Source of the DNA: Actinotalea endophytica
Lineage (GTDB): Bacteria; Actinomycetota; Actinomycetes; Actinomycetales; Cellulomonadaceae
NCBI RefSeq assembly: GCF_025717005.1
Contig: NZ_JAOVZU010000004.1
Coordinates: forward strand, 326,654 to 390,653
Length of the DNA: 64,000 nt
Reading direction: 5' to 3'
In this document: piece by piece, positions 1 through 9,113 of the stretch
Position numbering within the stretch: position 1 is the stretch's first letter
Layout: every line of letters starts with the position of its first letter
Translations under genes and position numbers: made by a program
The notes under the pieces: generated by a model
Told to the model about the DNA's origin: nothing
Database searches by the model: none
Seen by the model: only the letters and a program-made list of their open reading frames with translations

Positions 1-824
1 ACCGGGATGCCCACCCGCTGCCGGACCGCGGCCGCCCACGGCGCGTTCGGCATGTGGTCCTCGAAGTTGGTGGTGGCCATGTGCACGTTGCCCTGGATGC
101 CGATGTCCACCCCTGCGCTGATCTGCACGGCGTCGATGAACGGCTCGGCCATCACGATGAACTCGAGCACGTCGGCGAACTCGATCGAGTTGTCCATGAA
201 CTCGTAGGCGCTGATCCGCATGTCGACGGGGAACCGCGGGCCGACGGCCTCCCGCACGGCCTGCAGGATCTGCAGCGGGAACCGGGCCCGATTCGCCAGC
301 GACCCCCCGTACCGGTCGGTGCGGTGGTTCGTGCGCGGCGACAGGAACTGCGCCGGCAGCCACCCGTGCCCGAAGTGCAGGAACACCATGTCGAACCCGA
401 GCTCCTGGGCCTCCCGGGCACGTTCGCCGAACATCCCGGCCACCGCGGCCATGTCGTCCTCGGTCATGCCGCGCACCGGCAACCCGTCGGCGCGGACCAG
501 GTCGACCGGCCCGCGCGCGAACTCGTGCGCACGGGCGTGCTGTCCGCCGTGGAAGATCTCGATCGACGCGCGGGCACCCGCCTGGTGCACCTTGAGCACG
601 CGACGGCGGGTCTCCTCGCGCTGGTACTTCGCGAACGCGTCGGCCTCGTCCGCGCTCGCGTAGCTCGAGTGACCAGGCTCGACGATCGCGTGCCCCGCGA
701 TGACGATCCCGGCGCCGCCGAGCGCCTTGTCCTCGAAGAAGTCGCCGGTCGGCGTGGCGACGATGCGGTTCTTGGTGATCATCCCGTTGATCGTCAGCGG
801 GCTGAAGAGTGTCGGGTACTGCAC
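1..824 (-). CDS. Old Yellow Enzyme family FMN oxidoreductase (partial, 3' end outside window)
   Basis: The N-terminal ~274 residues of a TIM-barrel NADH:flavin oxidoreductase; the C-terminus lies beyond the left edge. The family reduces activated C=C bonds (2,4-dienoyl-CoA reductase/BaiCD type) using FMN. Visible motifs are IEIFHGGQHA (residues 88-97, the family's QLxHxGR-like strand) and HFGHGWLPAQFLSPRTN (150-166) followed by DRYGGS. In many relatives the HGYL segment carries the catalytic Tyr; here it is HGWL, as I recall in some bile-acid/gut-type members. The GTG start is preceded by AGGAGG. It lies 62 bp downstream of the PTS gene on the same strand, so co-transcription is likely. The substrate cannot be told. 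Confidence 0.85.
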   Translation of the reverse strand, partial: MQYPTLFSPLTINGMITKNRIVATPTGDFFEDKALGGAGIVIAGHAIVEPGHSSYASADEADAFAKYQREETRRRVLKVHQAGARASIEIFHGGQHARAHEFARGPVDLVRADGLPVRGMTEDDMAAVAGMFGERAREAQELGFDMVFLHFGHGWLPAQFLSPRTNHRTDRYGGSLANRARFPLQILQAVREAVGPRFPVDMRISAYEFMDNSIEFADVLEFIVMAEPFIDAVQISAGVDIGIQGNVHMATTNFEDHMPNAPWAAAVRQRVGIP

Positions 825-886
825 GGGTCCTCCTGGCACCGGGCGGGCCGGGAGGGGCCGCCGCCGGGCGGCCCCTCCCGGTGCGG

Positions 887-2308
887 TCACGACTGGGTCA
901 CCAGCTCCCGTTCGACCGGCTCGACCCGCGACCGCCTGCGGCGCGCGCCGAGCTCGGTGAGATAGGTGACGGCGAACGCCGTCGCGATCGTGACGGCGAC
1001 CGCGAGGAAGTACGGCGCCGCCTTCGGCGAGGACAGGAACGCGGGCGACCCGATCAGACCGGTGAACGCGAACGCCGTGATGTAGACGTTGAAGATGCCG
1101 CAGACCAGGCCGCCGGCGAGACCACCGACGGTCACCGCGATGAAGTACCGCTTCGCCTTGACGATCACACCGAAGATGCCCGGCTCGGTGATGCCGGCCA
1201 CGGCGTTGACGAACGCGGCTGAGCCGGCGACCGTGCGGGTCGGGCGGTCACGCGAGATCAGGAAGACCGCGAGCAGCACGCCGAGCACGGCGTAGTTGCC
1301 CATCCCACCGGCGGCGAGCGAGTACTCCTTGCCCTGGTCGGCGAGGATCGCGAGCTGGATCGGCAGCACCAGCCAGTGCACGCCGAACATGATCACGTAG
1401 ATGAAGAAGCCGCCGAAGAGCAGGCTCAGCAGGATCGGGTAGTCGACCAGCCAGTTGTAGGCGTTCGCGATGCCGTCGGCGAACCAGAAGCCGATCGGGC
1501 CGAACACCAGCAGCGTGGCCGGCACCATGACCAGCAGTGAGATGACCGGGACGAGGAGCAGCTGGGTCATCTGCGGCAGGACCTTCTTCAGGCCGCGCTC
1601 GAGGTAGCCGAACACCCACATCGCCACGAGGATCGGCACGACGGTGCCGCCGAACGCCTGACCGATGAACGGGATCCCGAGGAAGTCGAGGTGCTCACCG
1701 GTCACGTTGATCGCGGTGAGGTTCGGCTCGAGCAGGGCGGCACCGATCGTGGCACCCACGTAGGGGTTGGCCCCGAACCGCTTGGCGGCCGTGAACGCGA
1801 GCAGGATCGGGAAGAAGTAGATCACCGCGTTGCCGGCCGCGGCGAGGATCGCGTAGGTGTTCGAGTCCGTGGCGATCCAGCCGTAGTTGGCCGAGATCGC
1901 GAGCAGGCCCTTGATGATGCCGACCGACGCGAGCAGCGGGATGTACGGGGTGAAGATCGCGGAGATCGTGGCCAGGAGCCGGTCGAGGAGGGATGCCTTG
2001 ACGGTGACCGGCTCGACCGGCGCAGCCGCGACATCCGCGTCGTCGTCGGCCTGTCCGCCTCCGGGCACACCGGGAACCGCGACCACGGCGTCGTAGACCT
2101 TGGGCACGTGCGTGCCGATGATCACCTGGAACAGGCCCTGCGCCTCGAAGGCGCCGACCGCGCCGTCCAGACCTTGGACCACGTCCTTGTCGGCCTTGGC
2201 CGGGTCCCGCAGCTGGAACCTGAGCCGCGTCGCGCAGTGCGTCACCGACGCGATGTTCTCGGGGCCACCGACCGCGGCGACCACCTGCTCGGCGAAGTTG
2301 TCGTTCAT
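887..2308 (-). CDS. PTS glucose/glucoside-family transporter, EIIBC
   Basis: 473 aa. An N-terminal EIIB domain (residues ~1-85) carries the phosphocysteine in SVTHCATRLRF (Cys25). A linker of ~30 residues follows, then a multi-spanning EIIC domain (~115-465) of the beta-glucoside/sucrose/trehalose class. It imports a sugar and phosphorylates it; no EIIA domain is fused or present nearby, so EIIA must come from elsewhere. I chose the ATG at 2308 because AAGGGA precedes it and EIIB homology begins at MNDNFAEQ; a longer frame upstream encodes only Arg/Pro-rich sequence. A strong promoter ~320 nt upstream implies a long leader. The exact sugar is unknown. Confidence 0.9.
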   Translation of the reverse strand: MNDNFAEQVVAAVGGPENIASVTHCATRLRFQLRDPAKADKDVVQGLDGAVGAFEAQGLFQVIIGTHVPKVYDAVVAVPGVPGGGQADDDADVAAAPVEPVTVKASLLDRLLATISAIFTPYIPLLASVGIIKGLLAISANYGWIATDSNTYAILAAAGNAVIYFFPILLAFTAAKRFGANPYVGATIGAALLEPNLTAINVTGEHLDFLGIPFIGQAFGGTVVPILVAMWVFGYLERGLKKVLPQMTQLLLVPVISLLVMVPATLLVFGPIGFWFADGIANAYNWLVDYPILLSLLFGGFFIYVIMFGVHWLVLPIQLAILADQGKEYSLAAGGMGNYAVLGVLLAVFLISRDRPTRTVAGSAAFVNAVAGITEPGIFGVIVKAKRYFIAVTVGGLAGGLVCGIFNVYITAFAFTGLIGSPAFLSSPKAAPYFLAVAVTIATAFAVTYLTELGARRRRSRVEPVERELVTQS

Positions 2309-2737
2309 GACCGTCCCTTCTCGGCCGGGAACGTCGGCGTCCCGGCGGCGGAAAGTGCTGGCGGTGCTGGACGGCGTCCGCGTCCCCGGCAGGGTGCCGA
2401 GGGCGCGCGGCGCCGCACCGGACGATCGGTCGACATGCCGCGGGCGCAGCGGAGCAGCGGGGCTGCTGAGATTCCTGCCACCTGGCACTCTCCCGTTCCT
2501 GGACCGCCGCGGTCTCAGGAGGGGGGATACCCGAACCCGCGCGACGGACACGTCCGTGCACCGGGCCCCAGGTCTAGCCTCGTCTGCGAGTCACTTCCCC
2601 AGATGGCCAAGCGAAGCTGTGCTTCGGCGAGGGATTATTCGCGGGATCGGCGGCGGCGTCAAGGATCGGCACTGACACGTCGCGTCGTTCGGCACGGAAC
2701 GACCACCACCGACGACCCCGAGGTGCCGGGCGTCCGG
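2309..2737 (-). other. Intergenic region: leader of the PTS gene
   Basis: I see no gene in these 429 bases. They hold the PTS promoter (separate entry) and, at the predicted transcript start, a small perfect hairpin (CGAAGC-tgt-GCTTCG at about 2612-2626). The remaining ~300 nt form an untranslated leader. I found no recognisable LicT/BglG ribonucleic antiterminator motif. Confidence 0.5.
2634..2662 (-). promoter_or_regulatory. Predicted SigA-type promoter of the PTS gene
   Basis: On the minus strand TTGACG (2662-2657) is followed after exactly 17 bp by AATAAT (2639-2634), close to the consensus hexamers. It points toward the EIIBC gene. Confidence 0.6.
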
Positions 2738-3037
2738 TCACCCGTAGCGGTACTCGACGCCCATCGTCGGCCGCGGGTACGCCCAGGTCGCGACCGCGCG
2801 GCCACCCGCCACGATCCGGCAGGTGCCGCACTCGAGGCAGCCGGCGTAGTCGAACGTGGGTTCGCCGGCCTCGTCGACCTTGTACAGCGCGGCGGGGCAG
2901 ACCCTGACGAGCTCGGCGAACTCGATCGGGTCGGGGTGCTCGGCGATCGTGATGTGGGCGTGCTCCTCGTCCACCTCGTACCGGTTCCGGCCGAGGTACT
3001 CCTCGATGCTGACGGTGGTCGGACGCGGAGTGCTCAC
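2738..3037 (-). CDS. fixX: FixX-type ferredoxin-like protein
   Basis: 99 aa. Four cysteines, Cys47 (VCPA) and CLECGTC (Cys67, 70, 73), fit a single [4Fe-4S] cluster. FixX works with FixC to pass electrons among ETF (FixAB), the flavoprotein and the quinone pool. The GTG start overlaps the fixC stop (GTGA), so translation is coupled. This is the last gene of the carnitine-type operon. Length agrees with E. coli FixX (~95 aa). Confidence 0.9.
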   Translation of the reverse strand: MSTPRPTTVSIEEYLGRNRYEVDEEHAHITIAEHPDPIEFAELVRVCPAALYKVDEAGEPTFDYAGCLECGTCRIVAGGRAVATWAYPRPTMGVEYRYG

Positions 3038-4320
3038 AGCGATCTCATCCCCTTGACCAGGTCCTTCGCGACGTTCAGGTAGCCGGTGCGCTTGACGATC
3101 GGTGGGACCGCCTTCGCCAGCGGCCGCATCGGGGTGCCGTCGACCAGGAACAGCTCGCGCATCACGTCGCGCGCGAGGTCCGGGTAGTCGCGGAAGACCC
3201 GTGGCGTGCTCTCCATGAAGTGCGGGAACCGGCGCAGCGTGCGCAGGTCCCGCAGCACGAAGCTGTCCTCGAGCGCTGCCCGATAGCCCGCCAGGCCCTC
3301 GGCCGAGGTGTCCCCCGCGTCCAGCGCGGCGGCGGCGCTGCGTCCGGCCTGCTGCCCGGCCGCGAGCGCGAGGTCCATCCCGCGCACGGTGTACCCGGCG
3401 TTGACGCACATCAACGCGGACTCGCCGGCGAGCAGCACGCCGTCGCCGACCAGCGGCGGCAGCGCGTCGTAGCCGCCCTCGGCCACGAGGTGGCCGGAGT
3501 GCTCGACGACGGTCCCGCCCTCGAGGATCGGCGCGACGGCGGGGTGCCGCGTGAACTCCTCGAGCAGCTGGTAGATGGGTGTCTCGGACTCCATCAGGTC
3601 GCTGACCGTCGCGACGATGCCGACCGAGATCGTGTCCCGGTTCGTGTAGAGGAAGCCGCCGCCCACCCGTCCGTGGGTCGCGTCCCCGACGAAGAGCCAG
3701 GCCATGCCGTCGCCGTCGGCGCACATCGCCCGGTCGGAGATCACCGTCTCCGGGAGCTCGACGACGTGCTTGACGCCGACCGCGACCTGGTCCGGGCGGG
3801 GCCTGGGCGCGCCGACGGCCTGCGGCACGAGCAACGAGTTGACCCCGTCGCAGAGCAGCACGACGTCCGCGGTGATCTCGTCGTCACCGGCGCGGACACC
3901 GGTCACCCGGTCGCCGTCCTTGAGCAGCTCCTCGACCGCGATGCCGTTGATGTACTCGGCACCGGCGCCCTCGGCCTGCTCGGCCAGCCAGGGGTCGAAC
4001 CGGGCACGCAGGACCGACCAGGACTCGTACCGCTCGTCGCGCATCAGCTCGTCGGTGACGTCGAGGGTCGTCGCGGAGTCGGCGGAGAGCAGGGAGACCC
4101 GCTCCCGCACGATCCGGCGCTCGAGCGGTGCGGACCCGGCGTCGTCCGGGAACAGCGCGCGCAGGGCGTGCAGGTAGAGCCGGCCGCCCGAGACGTTCTT
4201 CGCCCCGCTGGTGGTACCGCGCTCGATCACGAGCACGCTCTTGCCGGCCTTCGCCAGCTCGTAGGCGGCCGCCGGTCCGGCGCAGCCCGAGCCGACGACG
4301 ATGGCGTCGAAGTCAGCCAC
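3034..4320 (-). CDS. fixC: FixC-type FAD flavoprotein (ETF:quinone oxidoreductase-like)
   Basis: 428 aa, the usual FixC length. The N-terminal Rossmann motif VVGSGCAGPAAAYELA (residues ~7-22) and IERG bind FAD; a second FAD motif GDGVLLAGESALMCVN lies near residue 290. It accepts electrons from FixAB and, with FixX, links crotonobetainyl-CoA reduction to the electron-transfer chain. It sits 48 bp after the sugar-porter-like MFS gene and overlaps fixX. Neighbourhood with CaiA/B/C homologues supports the Cai/Fix assignment over a generic ETF-QO. Confidence 0.9.
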   Translation of the reverse strand: MADFDAIVVGSGCAGPAAAYELAKAGKSVLVIERGTTSGAKNVSGGRLYLHALRALFPDDAGSAPLERRIVRERVSLLSADSATTLDVTDELMRDERYESWSVLRARFDPWLAEQAEGAGAEYINGIAVEELLKDGDRVTGVRAGDDEITADVVLLCDGVNSLLVPQAVGAPRPRPDQVAVGVKHVVELPETVISDRAMCADGDGMAWLFVGDATHGRVGGGFLYTNRDTISVGIVATVSDLMESETPIYQLLEEFTRHPAVAPILEGGTVVEHSGHLVAEGGYDALPPLVGDGVLLAGESALMCVNAGYTVRGMDLALAAGQQAGRSAAAALDAGDTSAEGLAGYRAALEDSFVLRDLRTLRRFPHFMESTPRVFRDYPDLARDVMRELFLVDGTPMRPLAKAVPPIVKRTGYLNVAKDLVKGMRSL

Positions 4321-4368
4321 GACGCTCCTTTCTGTGCGCAGGTCCGCTGACCTGCTCTCGGTGGTGGG

Positions 4369-5703
4369 TCAGCCGGCGCGCAGCGAGCTCGCCTCGGCCA
4401 GCGTGAGCCCGCGGGTCTCGGGGGCCATCGCGATCGACAGGACCAGGCATGCGACCAGCAGCCCCGCGCCGACGAGCATGGTCGGGCCGATCCCGTAGGC
4501 GGCCAGGAAGAGCGGCAACCCGTAGGTCGAGACCACGACGCCGATCCGGCTGATCGCGATCGCCACCCCGACCGCGGTGGCACGCACCTCGGTCGGGAAC
4601 ATCTCGTTCGGGTAGAGCCACTGCAGGATCCCGGGACCGCCGGAGAAGAACGCGTAGACGCCGAACGCGAGGATGATCACGACGATGCTCGCGCCCGGCC
4701 AGATCCCGGGGACGAGCAGACCGAGCGCCATCAGGGCGAGCGAGCCGATCAGCAGCGGGCGCCGGCCCATCGAGTTCAGCCAGTACATCGCGGGGACGGT
4801 CCCGATCAGGAAGAACAGGCTGACGGCCGCCTCGCCGAGCACCGACAGGCTCCCCTCGCCCAACCCGAACGCCGCGATGATCGACGGCCCGAAGGTGTAC
4901 ATCGCGTACATCGGGACCACCTGGCACAGGATCAGCAGCCCGAGGTAGACGATCCGGCCGAGGTAGCCCTGCCGGAACACCGCACCGAAGCCGGCCGGAG
5001 CAGGCTCCGGCGCGTCCAGCTCGACGTGCTCGCCGAAGACCTTCGCCATGACCTCGCGGGCCTTGTCGACCTGCCCGCGCTGGGCGAGCCAGCGCGGGGA
5101 CTCCGGGATGTCGTGCCGGCCGATGAGCAGAGCGACGCACGGCACCAGCGCGCTGCCGAGCATCCACCGCCACCCGCCGTCGACCGAGTACAGGGCGAAG
5201 CCCACGAAGGCGGCCGCCGTCGCGCCGAGGTACCAGGCCGCGGAGACCACGCCCATCGCGATCGCCCGCTCGCTGCGCGGTGAGAACTCCGCGATCAGCG
5301 ACGTCGCGATCGGGTAGTCCGCGCCGATGAAGAAGCCGAGCAGCAGCCGCAGCACGATCAGCTGCCACGCCGCGCCGACGAAGCACGCGGCGAGCGAGAC
5401 CACGCCGATCGCCGACACGTCGAGGATGAACATGGTCCGCCGACCGAGCGCATCGGTGAGCCGACCCCCGACGAGCGAGCCGAAGAAGATGCCCGCGAGT
5501 GCCGCCGCACCGGTCGCCGCGGTCTGCGCGTCGGTCAGCCCGAGCGCCGGGGTGAGCTGCACGAGCGCGACGCCGATGATCGACAGCACGTACCCGTCGA
5601 GGAACGCCCCGCCGCTGGAGAAGAGGACGATCTTCTTCACGAAGCGGGTGGTCTGCGCGTCGTCGATGAGACGGCGCGTCGCCGCCCGGTCGGCTACTTC
5701 CAT
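4369..5703 (-). CDS. MFS transporter, sugar-porter type
   Basis: 444 aa, about 12 membrane segments. It has family marks of the sugar-porter/aromatic-acid branch: GGRLTDALGRR after TM2, PESPRWL in the central loop, and PETRGLTL at the C-terminus. The start at MEVADRAA overlaps the upstream hydratase gene by 10 bp; the longer open frame upstream is read-through. The E. coli cai system uses the BCCT antiporter CaiT; no BCCT gene is present here, so this or the MFS at 13350-14675 may import the substrate (inference). Actual substrate unknown. Confidence 0.85.
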   Translation of the reverse strand: MEVADRAATRRLIDDAQTTRFVKKIVLFSSGGAFLDGYVLSIIGVALVQLTPALGLTDAQTAATGAAALAGIFFGSLVGGRLTDALGRRTMFILDVSAIGVVSLAACFVGAAWQLIVLRLLLGFFIGADYPIATSLIAEFSPRSERAIAMGVVSAAWYLGATAAAFVGFALYSVDGGWRWMLGSALVPCVALLIGRHDIPESPRWLAQRGQVDKAREVMAKVFGEHVELDAPEPAPAGFGAVFRQGYLGRIVYLGLLILCQVVPMYAMYTFGPSIIAAFGLGEGSLSVLGEAAVSLFFLIGTVPAMYWLNSMGRRPLLIGSLALMALGLLVPGIWPGASIVVIILAFGVYAFFSGGPGILQWLYPNEMFPTEVRATAVGVAIAISRIGVVVSTYGLPLFLAAYGIGPTMLVGAGLLVACLVLSIAMAPETRGLTLAEASSLRAG

Positions 5704-6566
5704 TCGATGACGCCCCAGTTGAGGTGCGGCTTGGCGGCCGGCGCGTCGGTGTCGACGAGGCGGAAGCGGGCCTCGTGGTCGCCGACCTGCCACAGCTGGG
5801 TGGACAGCGTCGAGCCGGGGTGCACGGGCGAGGTGATCCGGGTCTTGAACCGGGTCAGCCGCTCGGGCTCGCCCGGGATGAAGGTGCGGATGAAGTGGCG
5901 CATGACCACGCCCGCGTAGCTGATCGCGTGCAGGATGGGCCGCGGCTCGCCGTTCTCGGCGGCGTAGTCCCAGTCGATGTGCTGCGGGTGGAAGTCGCCG
6001 GACAGGCGGTAGATGAGGGCCTGGTTCTCCGGGATGGTCTCGACGACCTCCGCGTCGGGCTCGCGGTCGGGCATCTCGACGACGTCCTTGGGCGCGGCCG
6101 GGCCGCCCCAGCCGCCGTCGTAGATCAGGCAGTCCCAGGACTCGTTGGTCAGCAGCAGGGTGCCGTCGGAGTCGTAGGTGTCGCCGATGTGCTGGGCGAG
6201 CAGGCCCTTGCCCTCGCCGCGGTCGTACAGCCCCTCGAGCCGGACCATGGTCGAGACGCGGTCGCTGAGCCGGGTGATCGGCTGGTGGAACCGGAGGTCG
6301 AAGCCCCAGTGCAGCGAGCCGGCGTAGTTGTAGCCGTAGTCGATGGTCCGGGTGACCTCGGAGTCGACGATGAGCATCGCGCCGAACATCGGCAGCACCT
6401 TCAGGCTCGGGTCCCGCTCGTCGTGCTCGTTGAGGTAGACGAGGTCGTCCTTGCCGTCGATGCCGGCCCCGCAGCCGAGCGCGAACAGCTCGAGGTCGCG
6501 GAACGTGTAGTCCCGCACGAACGGGCCGAAGGTCTGGCCCACCATCTCGGTCTGGATCCTGCCCAT
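5694..6566 (-). CDS. MaoC-like (hot-dog fold) enoyl-CoA hydratase
   Basis: 290 aa with the two-half layout of hydratase-2/MaoC proteins. The active-site motif is SGDFHPQHIDWDYA, giving Asp191 and His196, matching the family's SGDxNPLHIDP with two substitutions outside the catalytic pair. The family hydrates trans-2-enoyl-CoA to 3-hydroxyacyl-CoA. In E. coli the hydration of crotonobetainyl-CoA is done by CaiD, a crotonase; no crotonase lies in this operon, so this protein may take that place (inference). GAAGGGAAAG precedes the ATG by ~9-12 nt. It is 44 bp from caiC. Confidence 0.85.
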   Translation of the reverse strand: MGRIQTEMVGQTFGPFVRDYTFRDLELFALGCGAGIDGKDDLVYLNEHDERDPSLKVLPMFGAMLIVDSEVTRTIDYGYNYAGSLHWGFDLRFHQPITRLSDRVSTMVRLEGLYDRGEGKGLLAQHIGDTYDSDGTLLLTNESWDCLIYDGGWGGPAAPKDVVEMPDREPDAEVVETIPENQALIYRLSGDFHPQHIDWDYAAENGEPRPILHAISYAGVVMRHFIRTFIPGEPERLTRFKTRITSPVHPGSTLSTQLWQVGDHEARFRLVDTDAPAAKPHLNWGVIEWK

Positions 6567-6610
6567 CTCGTTGTCTTTCCCTTCATCGGGTCCGCAGCCG
6601 TGCGGACGGT

Positions 6611-8188
6611 TCAGTGCAGGAGCCGCTTCTCGATCTTCATCGACTCGGTCCGCGGGAAGTCGTCGACGATCTCGACGAGCTCGGGGACCTTGTACGGCGC
6701 GAGCCGCTCGCGGCAGTGCTGGGTGAGGTCCGTGGGGCTGAGCGCGGCGCCCGGGTCCAGCCGGACGAACGCCTTGACCGCGCGGTCGCGCACCGGGTCG
6801 GGGACCCCGACGACGGCGGCCTCGGCGACGAGCGGGTGCGACGTGAGGACGCACTCGACCTCGGTGGCCGAGACGTTCTCGCCCGCCCGCTTGATCACGT
6901 TGATGCTGCGGTCGACGAAGTAGAACCAGCCGTCCTCGTCCCGGTAGCCCTGGTCGTGCGTGCGCAGCCAGCCGTCGGCGCCGAGCGCCGCGGCGGTGGC
7001 AGCGGGGTCGTCGTGGTACCCGAGCATGAGCGAACGCCCGGGCACCCCCTTGATCCGGAACTCCCCCACCCGGCCGGCGGGCAGCTCGCGCCCGGCCTCG
7101 TCGAAGATCCCGACCTCGTAGCCGAGCCCGGCACGCCCCACCGAGGGCCACCGCCGCTCGCCCTGCGGCGGGTCGGTGACGGCCCACCCGATCGACTCGG
7201 TCGAGCCGTAGCTGTTCAGCAGCCGGATCCGGAACCGGCGCTCGAACTCGGCCTTCTCGGCGTCGGACAGCGGCATGAAGTAGAGCGCCTCGCGCACCTC
7301 GTGCACGCCGTCGTCCGGTGAGGGCGGCTGGAGCATCAGGGTGCGCGCCATCATGGCGATGAGCTGGACGACCGTGGCGCGCTCGGCACGGACCTGCTGC
7401 CAGAAGTGGCTGGCCGAGTAGCGGTCCACCACGATCAGCGCGGCCCCGGCGACGAGCACCGGCGTCAGCGCGGCGAGCTGGAAGTTCGAGTGGCAGGACG
7501 GCATGGTCGTGAGCAGCCGGTCGTCGCTGCGCAGCGAGGTCTGCCACACGCCGTAGTGGCCGGAGAACACGACGTTCGCGTGCGTGACCATGACGCCCTT
7601 CGGCGCCGCCGTGGTGCCCGACGTGTAGAGCAGCTCGAGCACGGTCTCGTCGCTGATCTGCGCATCGGTCACCGGCGCGGCCGGCTGACGGCGGCACAGC
7701 TCGGCGTAGGACTGGACGCCCGGCTCCGCGGTCCTGGAGTCGTGCGCACTCTCGTGCGACACGTCGCCCCCGGCGAGCACCCGCAGCTCCGTCAGCCCCT
7801 CCTCACGGAGTGCGAGGTGGTCGCCCACCCGGGTGGCGTCGACCACGGCCCACCGTGCCCCGCACGCCCGGTAGGCGCGCAGCAGCTCAGCCGGGGTCGC
7901 GCCGAGCCCGGTCGGCACCGCGATCGCACCGATCTCGGCCAGGCCGAACAGCGCGGAGAGCACCTCGGACCCGTTGCCGAGCTGGAGGATCACCGTGTCG
8001 CCCGGCCCGACCCCGACGGCGCGGAACGCGTGAGCCGCCTGGTGCACCAGCGCCGCGAACTGGGCATAGCTGAACTCGCTGCGGCGCCCGGCCGGACCGA
8101 GGTGGACCAGGAACGGACGGTCGCCGAAGCGACGGCACGCCGTGTCCCACAGGTGTGTCGTCGTCTGACCCGTCGCGATGTCGGCCAC
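6611..8188 (-). CDS. caiC: CaiC-like carnitine/crotonobetaine-CoA ligase
   Basis: 525 aa, an ANL-superfamily acyl-adenylating enzyme of CaiC length (~517-522). The AMP/P-loop motif is YTSGTTAAPKG (residues 188-198), with NSYGSTES (A5-type) mid-protein, GWLRTHDQGYRD near residue 420, and a C-terminal KIEKRLL with the expected catalytic Lys. It would activate a betaine carboxylate (carnitine, crotonobetaine or gamma-butyrobetaine) to its CoA thioester using ATP. Placement between fixAB/caiAB and a hydratase supports CaiC over a generic fatty-acid ligase; true substrate not proven. Confidence 0.82.
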   Translation of the reverse strand: MADIATGQTTTHLWDTACRRFGDRPFLVHLGPAGRRSEFSYAQFAALVHQAAHAFRAVGVGPGDTVILQLGNGSEVLSALFGLAEIGAIAVPTGLGATPAELLRAYRACGARWAVVDATRVGDHLALREEGLTELRVLAGGDVSHESAHDSRTAEPGVQSYAELCRRQPAAPVTDAQISDETVLELLYTSGTTAAPKGVMVTHANVVFSGHYGVWQTSLRSDDRLLTTMPSCHSNFQLAALTPVLVAGAALIVVDRYSASHFWQQVRAERATVVQLIAMMARTLMLQPPSPDDGVHEVREALYFMPLSDAEKAEFERRFRIRLLNSYGSTESIGWAVTDPPQGERRWPSVGRAGLGYEVGIFDEAGRELPAGRVGEFRIKGVPGRSLMLGYHDDPAATAAALGADGWLRTHDQGYRDEDGWFYFVDRSINVIKRAGENVSATEVECVLTSHPLVAEAAVVGVPDPVRDRAVKAFVRLDPGAALSPTDLTQHCRERLAPYKVPELVEIVDDFPRTESMKIEKRLLH

Positions 8189-8210
8189 CGCCCGCTCCGT
8201 CGCCGCTGCC

Positions 8211-9101
8211 TCAGAGCGCGTCGACCAGCGCGGGCAGCACCTGGTACAGGTCGCCGACCACGCCGAAGTCGGCCTGCTGGAAGATCGGGGCGTTCTTGTC
8301 CTTGTTGATCGCGACGATCACCTTGGCGTGGTTGACGCCGACCAGGTGCTGGATCTGGCCCGAGATCCCGATCGCGAGGTAGACGTCGGGCTTGATCGTC
8401 GCCCCGGACACGCCGAGGTAGCGCTCCGCGGGCATCCAGCCGACGCCCTCCGAGATGGGCCGGCTGCAGGCCAGCTCGGCGCCGAGCCGGTTCGCGACGG
8501 CGCGTGCGAGGTCGAGGTCCGCCTCGGCGGCGAAGCCCCGCCCGACACCGACGACGCGCTTGGCGGCGGTCAGATCGACCTGCTCGCCGCCCTTGGGGCG
8601 GGTCTCGACCAGCGTGAGCCCGGCGGTCGGCGTGGCGTCGACAGGTTCGACCGCACCCTGCCCGGCGACGTCCGACGGCGTCACCGCGCCGGGTTCGAGC
8701 ACCAGCACCGCGACGGGTGCGGTGATCTCGTCGGTGGCCACCGCGAGGCCGCCGTAGGCCAGCCGCGTGACCACCAGCGGAGCGGTCGACACGACGCCGG
8801 CGACGTTGGTCGGGCCGACGCCGAGGTGGGCGGCGACCTGGCCGGCGAGCAGCCGGCTGCGCACGTCGCCCGCGAAGGCGACGACCGTGGCCCCGCGCGC
8901 CGCGAGCAGTGCGGCGACCGGCTGCGCGTAGGCCTCGACCAGGGCGCCGGGGGCCGCGTCGACGGTGAGCGTGAGGTCCGCGTCGGCCAGGCCACCGGCG
9001 CCGACGCTGACCGCCACGACCCGCTCGGCGAGCGCGCGGGCCGAGCGGGCCAGGGCGTTGCCGCCGTCCAGGTCGTGGACGACGATCCAGGCTTCAGTCA
9101 T
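8211..9101 (-). CDS. fixB: Electron-transfer flavoprotein alpha subunit, FixB type
   Basis: 296 aa. The C-terminal FAD-binding half has the ETF-alpha signature CSRPISEGVGWMP...YLGVSGATIKPDVYLAIGISGQIQH, and the conserved INKDKNAPIFQQADFGVVGD. It forms the ETF heterodimer with FixA and carries electrons to or from the CaiA dehydrogenase. It follows fixA by 12 bp and precedes caiC by 22 bp. Confidence 0.93.
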   Translation of the reverse strand: MTEAWIVVHDLDGGNALARSARALAERVVAVSVGAGGLADADLTLTVDAAPGALVEAYAQPVAALLAARGATVVAFAGDVRSRLLAGQVAAHLGVGPTNVAGVVSTAPLVVTRLAYGGLAVATDEITAPVAVLVLEPGAVTPSDVAGQGAVEPVDATPTAGLTLVETRPKGGEQVDLTAAKRVVGVGRGFAAEADLDLARAVANRLGAELACSRPISEGVGWMPAERYLGVSGATIKPDVYLAIGISGQIQHLVGVNHAKVIVAINKDKNAPIFQQADFGVVGDLYQVLPALVDAL

Positions 9102-9113
9102 GATTCCGTGCTC

